Positions 39,287-48,988 of a stretch of 64,000 nt of DNA are shown piece after piece. Source of the stretch: Candidatus Melainabacteria bacterium (lineage in GTDB: Bacteria; Cyanobacteriota; Vampirovibrionia; Obscuribacterales; Obscuribacteraceae). The DNA is taken from contig QKMZ01000006.1 in NCBI GenBank assembly GCA_003242885.1, positions 868,001-932,000 on the forward strand, given 5' to 3'. A program made the position numbers and the translations under genes. Positions within the stretch are counted from its first letter, which is position 1, and every line of letters starts with the position of its first letter. The notes beneath the pieces were generated by a model. It saw only the letters and a program-made list of their open reading frames with translations, was not told the origin of the DNA and did not search any database.

Positions 39287-41443
39287 CTATTTCTCGCTTC
39301 CGCCACCCAGCTTCGCGTCAAATTCATTGGCAATGCCCTTTTCGTTGTGGACTGCATCTGAGTTAGTCCATGGACCTTTCCAGGGAAATTCTGGAATTGC
39401 AACAGACAAATCTTCTCTCACATGTTCATCCCAAAATATTTTCACATTGGGCTTGCGCTTTTTTAGTTTGGCTTCAAACGCTCGCTGCTGAGCGTCTGTC
39501 CATTGAACTTTCACTATTTCCAATTCTTTCAAGTCCGTAATTTCGCAGAGCGCATCGACGCACTTTGGCGTAATGCTGGTTCCTCTAAGAACAATGACTT
39601 GCAACTGCTTCATCTGCTTCAAATGCTCAATGCCCGCATCTGTAACTTTGGTATTACAGGCTACATTTAGGATCTTCAGTGATTTGTTTCTGCTCAAAAC
39701 GGCGAGGTCATCATCGGTAACATCACAACTGTCTGCCACCAGCATTCTAAGGTTGTTTAAATTGGCTGCTTCACGAACGACAAGTCGACCGTTCTTTATA
39801 TCGATGATGTCGAGAAAATTGAGATTCGGAAGACACTTCAAAGTAAGTATGTCCTGACCCTTTACTCTTTCACAGAAGCCAAATGTAATTCCCCGCAAAC
39901 CCGGTAGTGAATCGATGTATTTAAGCTCATCGGAGCTGAATGTCGATTTCCCAACGTTCAAAAACTTTAGTCCGGTAAAACGAGGAATTACAGAAAAAAC
40001 TTCCGCCCCACCTTTATTGCGTACGCCGCCAAAATCAAGTAATCCAAAGTCATTGGGACCGAAGCCATTCCAATATTGCGGATTTGCAATCAAGTCTTCA
40101 CCGGCTTGAAAGCCGATTAAACGTCCCGGCGGAATTGCAACCTTAAGCCAAGTCTTTCGCTCATACCTCTCGTCAAAAGCGAGTAGTCCGAGTTTTTTCA
40201 TGCCGGCAGGAAAATGGAAATAGCGCGTGGTTCCGTTGGATTTAAGAAACGGCTCAATGTGTTCTACTGCCGGAGCGACTTTTTCCTTAATAGAAGGCTT
40301 GGTTACTGGTTCGGTTTCTGACTTCCTCGTCAAAGAATTTGCTGCAAAACCAAGTGAGAAACAGACGATTGCGGTGCCAGCCAAAATCGCTAAATTTCGA
40401 CCGGTTTGCTTTTTCGGCGGAGCCGCGCTCTCGCGTGGCAAAAACTGGGTCGTTTGGCCTTGTTTACTTAAAGCCGCCCGCTGAATTTCAAGTTGCTGGG
40501 TTTTGGGATCGTCGAGGCTTTGTGACAATGGAATTAAATCCAAGGCTAGTGCATTGCCGGATTGATATCTGCGATTAGGATCTTTCTCTAAAAGCTTCGC
40601 TACGATTTGCTCTACTTCCGGCGGAAAGTTTGCTCCCAGAGATGCTTCTTTCAATGAAAGCGGTATTTCAGTTTGATGTTTCATCATTGTGCTCAGAGCA
40701 TTTTCGCCTATGAAAGGTGGAGCGCCCGTGAGCAAGTCGTAAAACACACATCCGATTGAGTACAGGTCTGAGCGATGATCGACCATGGTGCCTGTACACT
40801 GTTCAGGACTCATGTACAAGGGGCTGCCAAAAATTTCTCCGGTCTTAGTCAATGTCTGCTGATTGAATTCATCAATACCAGTCAGTTTTGCAATACCGAA
40901 ATCAACAAGTTTGATGCCTTCCTTTCCACCTTCCGTTTCCGGTGCAGTCACCATAATGTTAGTCGGCTTCAAATCTCTGTGAATAATGCCTTGATCATGT
41001 GCGTACTGAATTGCAAATGCAACCTGGATCATAATTTCGATGACCCTTTTAACAGGCAAGGAGCCTGTGCTTTTGGTCAGATCTGAGAGAGTCGTACCTT
41101 TTACAAGGTCCATGAGAATGAATGGACGTCCGTCGGGCATCAGATCAAATTCATGCACTTTGATCAAATTAGGATGGTCCAGCTTGCTGGCAGCCTTTGC
41201 TTCATTTTGAAACCGGCGCCAACTGACGTCGTTTGCCTGCTGCTTGTTAAGGCACTTCAAGGCAAATTGCCTGTCTAGAAATAAATGGTCAACTCGGTAG
41301 ACACTGCCCATTCCGCCCGACCCGAGCAAATCGACGATTTTGAACTTTCCCATGATTGTGTCGCCGGGCTGCATCGCCAGTGGTGCATCTGTCGATGCAG
41401 CCTGTGCCGATACATCCTCTTTTGTGTGGTCGAAGTCGGTCAT
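39287..41443 (-). CDS. Serine/threonine protein kinase with TM and C-terminal leucine-rich-repeat-like region
   Basis: GSGGMGSVYRVDH, IIHRDLKPTNIMV, VDFGIAKL and MSPEQCTGTMVDHRSDLYSIGCVFYDLLTG. C-terminal LRR pattern. Confidence 0.93.
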   Translation of the reverse strand: MTDFDHTKEDVSAQAASTDAPLAMQPGDTIMGKFKIVDLLGSGGMGSVYRVDHLFLDRQFALKCLNKQQANDVSWRRFQNEAKAASKLDHPNLIKVHEFDLMPDGRPFILMDLVKGTTLSDLTKSTGSLPVKRVIEIMIQVAFAIQYAHDQGIIHRDLKPTNIMVTAPETEGGKEGIKLVDFGIAKLTGIDEFNQQTLTKTGEIFGSPLYMSPEQCTGTMVDHRSDLYSIGCVFYDLLTGAPPFIGENALSTMMKHQTEIPLSLKEASLGANFPPEVEQIVAKLLEKDPNRRYQSGNALALDLIPLSQSLDDPKTQQLEIQRAALSKQGQTTQFLPRESAAPPKKQTGRNLAILAGTAIVCFSLGFAANSLTRKSETEPVTKPSIKEKVAPAVEHIEPFLKSNGTTRYFHFPAGMKKLGLLAFDERYERKTWLKVAIPPGRLIGFQAGEDLIANPQYWNGFGPNDFGLLDFGGVRNKGGAEVFSVIPRFTGLKFLNVGKSTFSSDELKYIDSLPGLRGITFGFCERVKGQDILTLKCLPNLNFLDIIDIKNGRLVVREAANLNNLRMLVADSCDVTDDDLAVLSRNKSLKILNVACNTKVTDAGIEHLKQMKQLQVIVLRGTSITPKCVDALCEITDLKELEIVKVQWTDAQQRAFEAKLKKRKPNVKIFWDEHVREDLSVAIPEFPWKGPWTNSDAVHNEKGIANEFDAKLGGGSEK

Positions 41444-41598
41444 ATGAAACATTAACGGGGATAGTATCCATTTTAGGCCAAAAGCGTGCCATCAAACTGA
41501 AAGCAGTTTATCTGCCCCGTTTTGCCCGGCGAAATGGCCAGAGTCGCCAATTTTGCGTTTCCGCATCCTTGGCGACCCAGCATCCCCAGTCTACACTT

Positions 41599-42252
41599 TT
41601 ATGCGTTTCGTCCACCCCATCTGAGCGCTTGTTGGTCGCTCTGACTCAGTTTATTGTTGTTTGCGGCGACTCTCACTTCTGTCATCGAGATTCGTCCGTC
41701 GTGGTTGCGGTCTATGAGCTTGCGGTTTCTGTCCACGGCCTGTTCGAACTGTGACAAATGTTCTTGCTGTTCCCCTGCTCTGCGTTCACCTCTGACTCTG
41801 CCTTCAATGTCGCCACGGCTTACGCGACCATTGCGGTCCCAGTCCATTGTAGAGAAGTTTTGGTAAATGTCTTTCAGTGCTCTGGCTTCATTGCTGCTCA
41901 ATTTCGTGCCTAATCTGTTTGCGATTTCGTCTCTAGAAAGTCGATTGTCATTGTTGGCGTCTGCTCTGTCGACCAGTCCACGAACTCCGCCCTCAAGCTC
42001 CAGTTCGCTCTGTGACTGTCTTTCTTCTTTCATTGCGACGATTTTCTTCGCCTTGATTACTTTGTCGTCTTTATTAGAACTAGAGATTTCAATAGTTGGC
42101 AGATAGGATGCTGATGTATCTGAAACGCACGTTGCATAAGCAGGCTTGCTTCCTTCGTTTTGAAGAATGTTTTGAATTGACGTGCGCAGTTCAGCTGCGT
42201 CCATACGGGCGCTCGGGTTCTCTCTAATTATGTATGCATCACGTTCGCTCAT
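41599..42252 (-). CDS. EF-hand domain-containing protein
   Basis: Three EF-hand loops: DANNDNRLSRDE, DWDRNGRVSRGD, DRNHDGRISMTE. Confidence 0.9.
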   Translation of the reverse strand: MSERDAYIIRENPSARMDAAELRTSIQNILQNEGSKPAYATCVSDTSASYLPTIEISSSNKDDKVIKAKKIVAMKEERQSQSELELEGGVRGLVDRADANNDNRLSRDEIANRLGTKLSSNEARALKDIYQNFSTMDWDRNGRVSRGDIEGRVRGERRAGEQQEHLSQFEQAVDRNRKLIDRNHDGRISMTEVRVAANNNKLSQSDQQALRWGGRNA

Positions 42253-42351
42253 GGGTGTCGGGCCTCTCTAGTAAGTCTGGGGATGTAAGAGGCGAATTGC
42301 GCTGCCTCGTGACTCCTACTTTAGGGGGCACGTGTGATAGAGAGGCGACGG

Positions 42352-42373
42352 AACGGTGACAGAACTGTGACAG
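42352..42373 (-). promoter_or_regulatory. Pho-box-like direct repeat
   Basis: Minus strand CTGTCACAGTT CTGTCACCGTT: two 11-bp direct repeats about 100 bp upstream of the EF-hand CDS start. TATCAC lies downstream as a possible -10. Confidence 0.5.
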
Positions 42374-42432
42374 CTGCCAACAGCCCTCTGACGGTGTTTT
42401 ATCTTTAAACAGGGGGACTACAGAGCAGCTGT

Positions 42433-44697
42433 CTATTGTGGACTGACAGTTAATCCTGAGTCCATGTGGAAATTGACGCCACCCTCGCTGCGGAAACCGG
42501 TGATTGAGAAGCCATTGTTTGTTTTCTTCAATCCGAAGTCAGCCTTGCCACGTCCAGTTGGAAGCGATTTTATATTGACTTGATGGATAAAACTCGGCAT
42601 AAACGGTCGCTTTATATTGAGCTGCCCTTGTGCACCTTCGACGTCAATTCCGATGCATGCTTCTAGCATTTGAAACAAACAGCCTGACGCCCACGCCTGG
42701 GGCACACAAGAAACAGGATAGGAAACAGGAGGCGCTCCTTTCGCCCGCGTGAAGCCGCAGAAGAGTTCCGGTAAGCGATTGTCACCGAACGCCGTACCTG
42801 CATCAAAGAGTCCGGAGAAAATGAGTCCAGCGTCTTCTTTGTGGTCATTTGCTGCAAGCCCTGAGGCGATGATCGCATTGTCGTGTGGCCAAATTGAGCC
42901 GTTGTGATAGCTAACCGGATTGTAGGCAACTTCATTGCTTGAAAGAGTGCGGATACCCCAGCCGTTGAAGAGCTGGCTTTCCATCAAGGTTTTGCACACA
43001 GCCTCTTTCTTGTCGTCAGCTACTATTCCGCTTATTAAAAGCTGACCAGGGTTTGATGCGACGACATCACATTGTTTTCCGCCTGCTGATAAAGCCATCG
43101 CATAATAGTTCTTACTTGGCATCCAGAATGCGGTATTAAAGTCCTCCTTCAGCTTTTCAGCACGTGCTTCCAATTGTTTGTGTTTGTCTACCTTGCCAAA
43201 TAATCCGTAAATAAACCCCGCGTCTATAAGAGCTTTGTATAAATAGCCCTGGACTTCGCAGGCTGCAATTGGTGCGGTCGCCAGCTTGCCGTCAGAGTAC
43301 ATCATTGAATTACCGGAGTCTTTCCAGCACTGGTTAGCTAGTGCTCCCTCGCCACCATAAGTCAGAAAGCCTTTGCTGGAAGCATCGAGCAAATAAGCGA
43401 CAGCGCGATCTAAATTTGGCAATAATTTGTTGACTGTATCCATGTCTCCAGTGCACTGCAAATACTTGCGCATCAGCATTACCCAAAGTGGAGTGGCGTC
43501 GATAGTTCCGTAGTAAGGATGGAATGGAACGATGCCCTTGGTAGCCAACTCGCCCGTTCTCAATTCGTGCATGATCTTGCCGGGTTCTTCATCTGTTTCT
43601 GCATTCTTTTTTGAACCTTGATATGCAGCTAACATCAACAAGATTTCCTTGGATGTCTTTGGCATGAATAAAACTGTCTGCAATCCCGTTATCGCTTGGT
43701 CTCGCCCGAACGGCACCGCGTACCATGGAAGTCCGGCAGTAAGAGCGGTTCCTCCCTTGACTGGCTGGCGCAAGAGATAAAGATCAAGATATGCCTGATC
43801 CAACATTTTGTTGAATTCAACATTGTCTGTTGAAATTTGTCCGCAATCAGAAAGCCACTTTTTAAAAGAGTCGTTTGCCTGCTCGAGCCTTGCATCATAT
43901 GCCCATGTTTGGCTCTCTTTCTCAATTACAGTAGATGCACTTGTAAGAGAGGAGATTGTCAGCTCTGCCGAACTAGATTGTCCGGGCTTCAATTTAACGG
44001 TCCAATTAAATCCACCGGTTGACATGACTGCGGCGGGCTCGGATGCAATTTTTAGTTCCGTATAAACATTATCCACCGGATATCCATAACGTAGATACGC
44101 ACCGGTAGTGGTATCAATGGTTCTAGGTTTTTCCTTTGACTGAAATCCTCTCACTTCAAACATATCTTTGAAGTCTGCATTTGTGCAAATCGAAATTGCA
44201 GTATTGATATCTTCTGTTGAATAATTTGTAATTGTTATGCGTTCACTAATTCCTTGATACATAGCCACTTCGCGCCGCAGCACAATTGATCGGTCGGCAT
44301 CTTTTTTATTTTGCCTCATTCCATAGATGAAGGTTCCACAAAAACCTTTCACATCTTTAGACAACAGTTCCGGAGCTTGGCCATTCAATACATATCTGAG
44401 TTTGCTCAGCGTTCTTGTGTCATCTCGGTAGAGCCCATAGGCCGAGTTATTACCTCCGGGAATCATTCCTGATTCGTCTAAAACATACATAAGCGCATCG
44501 TGCTTCATCACAATACGGGGTTCGCTCAGCGGATCAAGAGTTTTCTCCGGATCCTTTCCACAAGCGCTTTCATGTACCTTAACTGTGCTGCTTTGTACTA
44601 AATCATCTGCGACCGCAGGTTGACGCAACGTAATCAACGTTGTGAAGATCAGAATGAAGACAAACACTTGTCGGAAGAAGAAAGGCTCTCTACGCAA
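42433..44697 (-). CDS. Secreted amylo-alpha-1,6-glucosidase/glycogen-debranching-like protein
   Basis: GDE N-terminal domain (LSKLRYVLNGQAPELLS...RREVAMYQGISERITITNYS) and catalytic-type region (GLPWYAVPFGRDQAITGLQT...NQCWKDSGNSMMYSDG...NGSIWPHDNAIIASGLA). Start refined to a TTG before a signal peptide. Confidence 0.85.
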   Translation of the reverse strand: MRREPFFFRQVFVFILIFTTLITLRQPAVADDLVQSSTVKVHESACGKDPEKTLDPLSEPRIVMKHDALMYVLDESGMIPGGNNSAYGLYRDDTRTLSKLRYVLNGQAPELLSKDVKGFCGTFIYGMRQNKKDADRSIVLRREVAMYQGISERITITNYSTEDINTAISICTNADFKDMFEVRGFQSKEKPRTIDTTTGAYLRYGYPVDNVYTELKIASEPAAVMSTGGFNWTVKLKPGQSSSAELTISSLTSASTVIEKESQTWAYDARLEQANDSFKKWLSDCGQISTDNVEFNKMLDQAYLDLYLLRQPVKGGTALTAGLPWYAVPFGRDQAITGLQTVLFMPKTSKEILLMLAAYQGSKKNAETDEEPGKIMHELRTGELATKGIVPFHPYYGTIDATPLWVMLMRKYLQCTGDMDTVNKLLPNLDRAVAYLLDASSKGFLTYGGEGALANQCWKDSGNSMMYSDGKLATAPIAACEVQGYLYKALIDAGFIYGLFGKVDKHKQLEARAEKLKEDFNTAFWMPSKNYYAMALSAGGKQCDVVASNPGQLLISGIVADDKKEAVCKTLMESQLFNGWGIRTLSSNEVAYNPVSYHNGSIWPHDNAIIASGLAANDHKEDAGLIFSGLFDAGTAFGDNRLPELFCGFTRAKGAPPVSYPVSCVPQAWASGCLFQMLEACIGIDVEGAQGQLNIKRPFMPSFIHQVNIKSLPTGRGKADFGLKKTNNGFSITGFRSEGGVNFHMDSGLTVSPQ

Positions 44698-46513
44698 GTG
44701 GAAGTGTGAATTTGAATATGCTTCCTTCACCAATTTTGCTCTCCGCCCAAATCTTTCCGCCGTGCAGTTGAACAAAGGCTCTGCAAATTGCCAATCCCAA
44801 ACCTGAGCCTTTCTCCTGGTTGTTTTCCGAGCGCCGCTCAACCTGTTGGAACTTTTCAAAAATATTCTCCAGCTTGTCTTCCGGAATGCCTTCACCCTCG
44901 TCTCTGACGGCAATCACGGCTAATTCTCTGCCACCTTTTGCAATCTCTCTTTCTGCAGAAAGCGTCACTTTTCCGCCCTTAGGCGAGAATTTTACGGCAT
45001 TTCCGATCAGGTTATTGAGTATACGATCAATTCGCTCCTCATCACCCATCACGATCAGATCTGTTTCAACAAAATCCAGTTTTACGTCCTTAGATTCTGC
45101 AAAGACCGTTAGGCTGGAGACAGAGGCGTCGAAACACTCGTTAAGTGAAACTTTTGTCCGCTCAATATGCATCTGACCACTGTCAGCTTTTTCAACGTCC
45201 AGCAAATCATTTACGAGAGTAAGGAGGCGATCTACATTTCGACCGCCCGCATTTATGAAGTCATTTCCCTTTTCATCAAGCTTTCCGTGTTTTCCAGTTT
45301 CTAAGAATGTAAAAATGTGACGGAGGGTCGATAACGGTGTGCGCAGATCATGAGTAACCATAGCCATAACTTCCTGCTTGAGAGTCTCTGCTTTTCGGCG
45401 CTCGGTAATGTCGTGAATCACACAGAAAGTTGCATCTTCTTCTTTTGAGAAGTGCGCGGAGAGCAGCACGTGGACGATGGTTCCGTCACTCCGTTTCATT
45501 CTTAGCTCAACCGGACTCGAGTCGCCTTGCGTTTTCAAATTTGCAAATATCTGGAGCACATTTTCGCGACTATCCGCAACGTAATCGGCAAAATGGGTGC
45601 CGAGTAGGTTCTCTGGAGCGTGATGTAGAACTGTTTGGCTGGCTGGATTTGCCGCTGAGAATTTGCCGTTTGAGTCAATTGAGCAAATGAAGTCTCTGGC
45701 ATTGTCTATGATTGCTCTCTCTTTCTTGGCTGCTTCTTTTAGTGTCATTGCCATGCTGTGAAAAGTCTTGTCCACAGTTGCAATTTCGTCATTGCCGCCA
45801 ATAGGTGTGTGCAATGGTACATTAGCAGCTAATCTCAGGCTGTTCTCGTTGAGTATGCTCAAACGATTGGCAATTGTTCGCGTTAAATAAAATGCGACAG
45901 CGATTGCAATTATCGTGTCGGCGATCGCGATCAGAATCATCAACTGTTTCGATAATTCTCTCAATCTCGCTTGCTCTACAGCATCGACTTCGGCAAGTTT
46001 TTCTTGTTGCGCTGCGTGCTCCAACAGCCCACCACCAAGAATTGATTTGACGTCTTTGCGCACGTCTTTCCAGAGTTTTTTTCGCAGTTTTTGAACCTGC
46101 TCTGGACCATCTTCGGGAATTTCTTCGAGACGTCTGATGAGCCCAAATGTTTTGTAAGCTGCTTGCTCCGATGCAACAACACACTCATAGAGCTTCGCAT
46201 CATGTTGAACACTGTCTTTCAGTTGTTTGTAGTGAAGTTCGTGACGGCGATGAAGCATCTGCAGTTTTTCATCGCCAGTTGTTACATGACGCAGCGGATT
46301 GTCGCGCCCAAATTCACCGATGTATTCGTAAACATCCTGTGAAAGAACATTAATTGCGTCCGATATCTTTTTCGCATTAATCGACTCAAGCAGGAGCACT
46401 TCGGCATCGTTCTCCAGTTTCGCAACCCAGAATAAAGTGGCCAATTGCAGCACCAACGGCACAAGAACCAGGGCCAGTACCTTTGTCGATAGTGATAATC
46501 GTGGACGTCGCAT
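44690..46513 (-). CDS. Sensor histidine kinase (HAMP, PAS)
   Basis: VTHDLRTPLSTLRHI H-box, NLIGNAVKFSPKGG, VRDEGEGIPEDKLENIFEKF and GSGLGLAICRAFVQLHGG. Confidence 0.95.
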   Translation of the reverse strand: MRRPRLSLSTKVLALVLVPLVLQLATLFWVAKLENDAEVLLLESINAKKISDAINVLSQDVYEYIGEFGRDNPLRHVTTGDEKLQMLHRRHELHYKQLKDSVQHDAKLYECVVASEQAAYKTFGLIRRLEEIPEDGPEQVQKLRKKLWKDVRKDVKSILGGGLLEHAAQQEKLAEVDAVEQARLRELSKQLMILIAIADTIIAIAVAFYLTRTIANRLSILNENSLRLAANVPLHTPIGGNDEIATVDKTFHSMAMTLKEAAKKERAIIDNARDFICSIDSNGKFSAANPASQTVLHHAPENLLGTHFADYVADSRENVLQIFANLKTQGDSSPVELRMKRSDGTIVHVLLSAHFSKEEDATFCVIHDITERRKAETLKQEVMAMVTHDLRTPLSTLRHIFTFLETGKHGKLDEKGNDFINAGGRNVDRLLTLVNDLLDVEKADSGQMHIERTKVSLNECFDASVSSLTVFAESKDVKLDFVETDLIVMGDEERIDRILNNLIGNAVKFSPKGGKVTLSAEREIAKGGRELAVIAVRDEGEGIPEDKLENIFEKFQQVERRSENNQEKGSGLGLAICRAFVQLHGGKIWAESKIGEGSIFKFTLPLA

Positions 46514-46576
46514 GCGAAGTAGCGGATCACTATGGGTATACTCAGTATTATTACCATTGTCCTTACATGCGAAACG

Positions 46577-47269
46577 ATGGCAAAGATACTGCTTGTCGAA
46601 GACGATCAAGATTTCTCTATGATGGTGAAAGCCGGACTGGAAGGGGAAAGGCACGTAGTTGACTGCGCTTTTGACGGCGATGAAGCCATGCATCTGCTGA
46701 AGAGCGAAGAATACGATCTTGTGGTCCTTGATTGGCAATTGCCAAAGCTTTCCGGGATCGATGTCCTGAAAAAACTTCGTCAGATGGGAAAATCTGTTTC
46801 AGTGATAATGCTCACAGGAAAGTCGGCAATCGACCACAAAGAAGAAGGCATTGATACCGGTGCCGATGATTATCTGACCAAGCCTTTTGATATGAGGGAA
46901 CTTCATGCACGGCTCAGAGCACTTTTGAGACGCCCGGGAGGCGCTGCCGGCGTGACTGGAAACTGTCTAGTCGCCGGAGATTTGGAACTTGACCCCGTTA
47001 AGTATCGGGTGACAAGAGGCGGAAAGGATGTTCACCTCACGCCAAAGGATTTTGCTCTTCTCGAGTTTTTTCTTCGCAACCCCGATCATGTCTTCAGCGT
47101 CCAAACAATACTTTCTCGCGTTTGGAGCTATGAATCTGATGCTTCACCTGAAGGTCTACGCGCAGCAATTCGTCGAATTCGCAAAGCCGTAGATATCACT
47201 GACGATCCGACAGAATCGATAATTGAAAACGTTGCGAGAGTCGGCTACAGATTGCGAAAACAGAATTAG
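46577..47269 (+). CDS. OmpR-family response regulator
   Basis: AKILLVEDDQDFS, DLVVLDWQLP, DDYLTKPFDMRELHARLRALLRR and a winged-helix C-terminus. Divergent from the histidine kinase. Confidence 0.95.
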   Translation: MAKILLVEDDQDFSMMVKAGLEGERHVVDCAFDGDEAMHLLKSEEYDLVVLDWQLPKLSGIDVLKKLRQMGKSVSVIMLTGKSAIDHKEEGIDTGADDYLTKPFDMRELHARLRALLRRPGGAAGVTGNCLVAGDLELDPVKYRVTRGGKDVHLTPKDFALLEFFLRNPDHVFSVQTILSRVWSYESDASPEGLRAAIRRIRKAVDITDDPTESIIENVARVGYRLRKQN

Positions 47270-47273
47270 TTTC

Positions 47274-48803
47274 TTACTTTGGCTTGTAGTCGTATGCAAT
47301 TGACTGCTGCAAGCGGAGTTTTGATTCTTCCGTATGACCGAGCGCAGCAAGGGCCTTTCCGAGCCAATAATAGGCAGAACCTGTTGTCTCTTCCAGGGCG
47401 ATTGATTTGCGAGCAGCCTTTACGGCATCGGCATGCCGCCCCAATCTTTCGTATATCTCGGCAAGACGGCTGTAATAAATCGTGCTTTCGTGGGGAGTGG
47501 TTTTGCACTGGTCTAAGGCTGTTTGAAAATCACCTTTTGCTACTGCCGCATCGATAATGCCATTCGCAATAGATGATTTGTTTTCTTTGTTCTTGATTGA
47601 TCTAAAGCATTTTATGGCTGTCGCGTAATCTTTCATTGCCAGATAGCTATACGCGCGCTCTATCTGCAAAGTCATGTCACCAGGCTTCTTCTTCAGCTTT
47701 TGTTCTACTGATGCAATATCCTTCGCATAAAGTTCTTTTGCTTTCTCTGCTTGGTCTGCATCTTCATAAACACTTGCGAGCCAATTATTGCTCCAGGGTG
47801 ATTTGCTCTTTTTGAGTTTTTCAATGACATATTCAAAGTCGCTCATCGCTTTTGCTTTATCACCCAGATCTAGATAAATGTGTGCGCGCGATAATCGCCA
47901 GTCGTCTTCTTCCGGTTCTTGTGCAATCAGTTCAGTCAGATAAGCGATGTGTTTCTTTTGCGCATCTGCCAAGCCAGCACTATCACCTAAGGCCCTCGCA
48001 GTTGAAGCTGCATACTCGTATGCGCTTTCTTCTTTTGATGTGTCGCGCAACCATGCATTTGCCGCATCTTGTGCTTCTCTAATTCTGCCTTTTGCAATCA
48101 AAAGATCAATTAGATCTGAGAATGGTGATTCTTCTGCTGAGTAGTTCGCATTTGAAGAAAACGAACTACTCTCCTCTGGATATTTTGTGGATTCTTGAAA
48201 CTCTAAGATTGCCTTGTCCAGCTCTTTTCTTTTTTTCAAAACTCGGCCAAGTGCATTGTGTACTCGACGCTTGTCGTGATCAAAGGTCAGCGATTTTTCA
48301 TAGTCTCTTTGAGCTTCTGAAAGTTTGTCTTTCCAGTGGTATGCAATTCCCCGTTGGTAATACAAACTTCCATCATTTTTCTCATGTTCGATAGCTTTAT
48401 CTAAATCGCGGATTGCATCATCATATTCTTTCTTGTAGGTGTGTAGTTGCCCTCGATAGCTGAGGCACAGATAGTCTTTGGGGTCCAACTCAATTGCTTT
48501 GTTGAAATCAGACATCGCCTCATCTTTTCTGTCTAGCCACCAGCGAATGAGACCTCTCTCTCTGTATAAGTTTGCACGGTGAGGGTACTTCTTTATCTGA
48601 GCGGTAAAGAGTTTTTCTGACGCCTTCCAGGCGTCTTCACTAGAAAATTTTGGATGTGCCCAACTAGGTATGAGCTTATCCATGTCTTTTGGCGGGCTTT
48701 TAGAAAGTTGAAAACAAATTGCCGTGATACCACCGATCACGATAACCATGGCGCACCCAAGCCAGAGTCCGAGCTTCTGGCCGAAGGATAGCTTTGAATA
48801 CAT
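47274..48803 (-). CDS. Membrane-anchored TPR-repeat protein
   Basis: N-terminal TM and many TPRs (ANLYRERGLIRWWLDRKDEAMSDFNKAIELDPKDYLCLSYRGQLHTYKKEYDDAIRDLDKAIEHEKND). Confidence 0.88.
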   Translation of the reverse strand: MYSKLSFGQKLGLWLGCAMVIVIGGITAICFQLSKSPPKDMDKLIPSWAHPKFSSEDAWKASEKLFTAQIKKYPHRANLYRERGLIRWWLDRKDEAMSDFNKAIELDPKDYLCLSYRGQLHTYKKEYDDAIRDLDKAIEHEKNDGSLYYQRGIAYHWKDKLSEAQRDYEKSLTFDHDKRRVHNALGRVLKKRKELDKAILEFQESTKYPEESSSFSSNANYSAEESPFSDLIDLLIAKGRIREAQDAANAWLRDTSKEESAYEYAASTARALGDSAGLADAQKKHIAYLTELIAQEPEEDDWRLSRAHIYLDLGDKAKAMSDFEYVIEKLKKSKSPWSNNWLASVYEDADQAEKAKELYAKDIASVEQKLKKKPGDMTLQIERAYSYLAMKDYATAIKCFRSIKNKENKSSIANGIIDAAVAKGDFQTALDQCKTTPHESTIYYSRLAEIYERLGRHADAVKAARKSIALEETTGSAYYWLGKALAALGHTEESKLRLQQSIAYDYKPK

Positions 48804-48815
48804 CTGCTTACCGAA

Positions 48816-48941
48816 TTAGAATTCGGCAACAAGTCCGAAACAGGCAATCATGATGATGAAGCCGAAGTAGAGTAGAAGGAACCACATCCAGCGAATGTTC
48901 AGCTCGATGTCGGACATTTTCTCTTTCTTTTCTACTGCCAT
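48816..48941 (-). CDS. Small single-TM protein (41 aa), absent from the supplied ORF track
   Basis: Manual translation MAVEKKEKMSDIELNIRWMWFLLLYFGFIIMIACFGLVAEF*. RBS-like aaagga upstream. Lies between the mvhD-like and TPR genes on the same strand. Confidence 0.7.
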   Translation of the reverse strand: MAVEKKEKMSDIELNIRWMWFLLLYFGFIIMIACFGLVAEF

Positions 48942-48988
48942 GACTTCAATCCTTTGATTCTTTTCTGATTCTGAAACCTTCGGAACTA

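Noticed and set aside
45921-45928. GCGATCGC (HIP1-like octamer)
   Set aside because: Only a single copy noticed in 64 kb, so there is no HIP1-type enrichment as in cyanobacteria.
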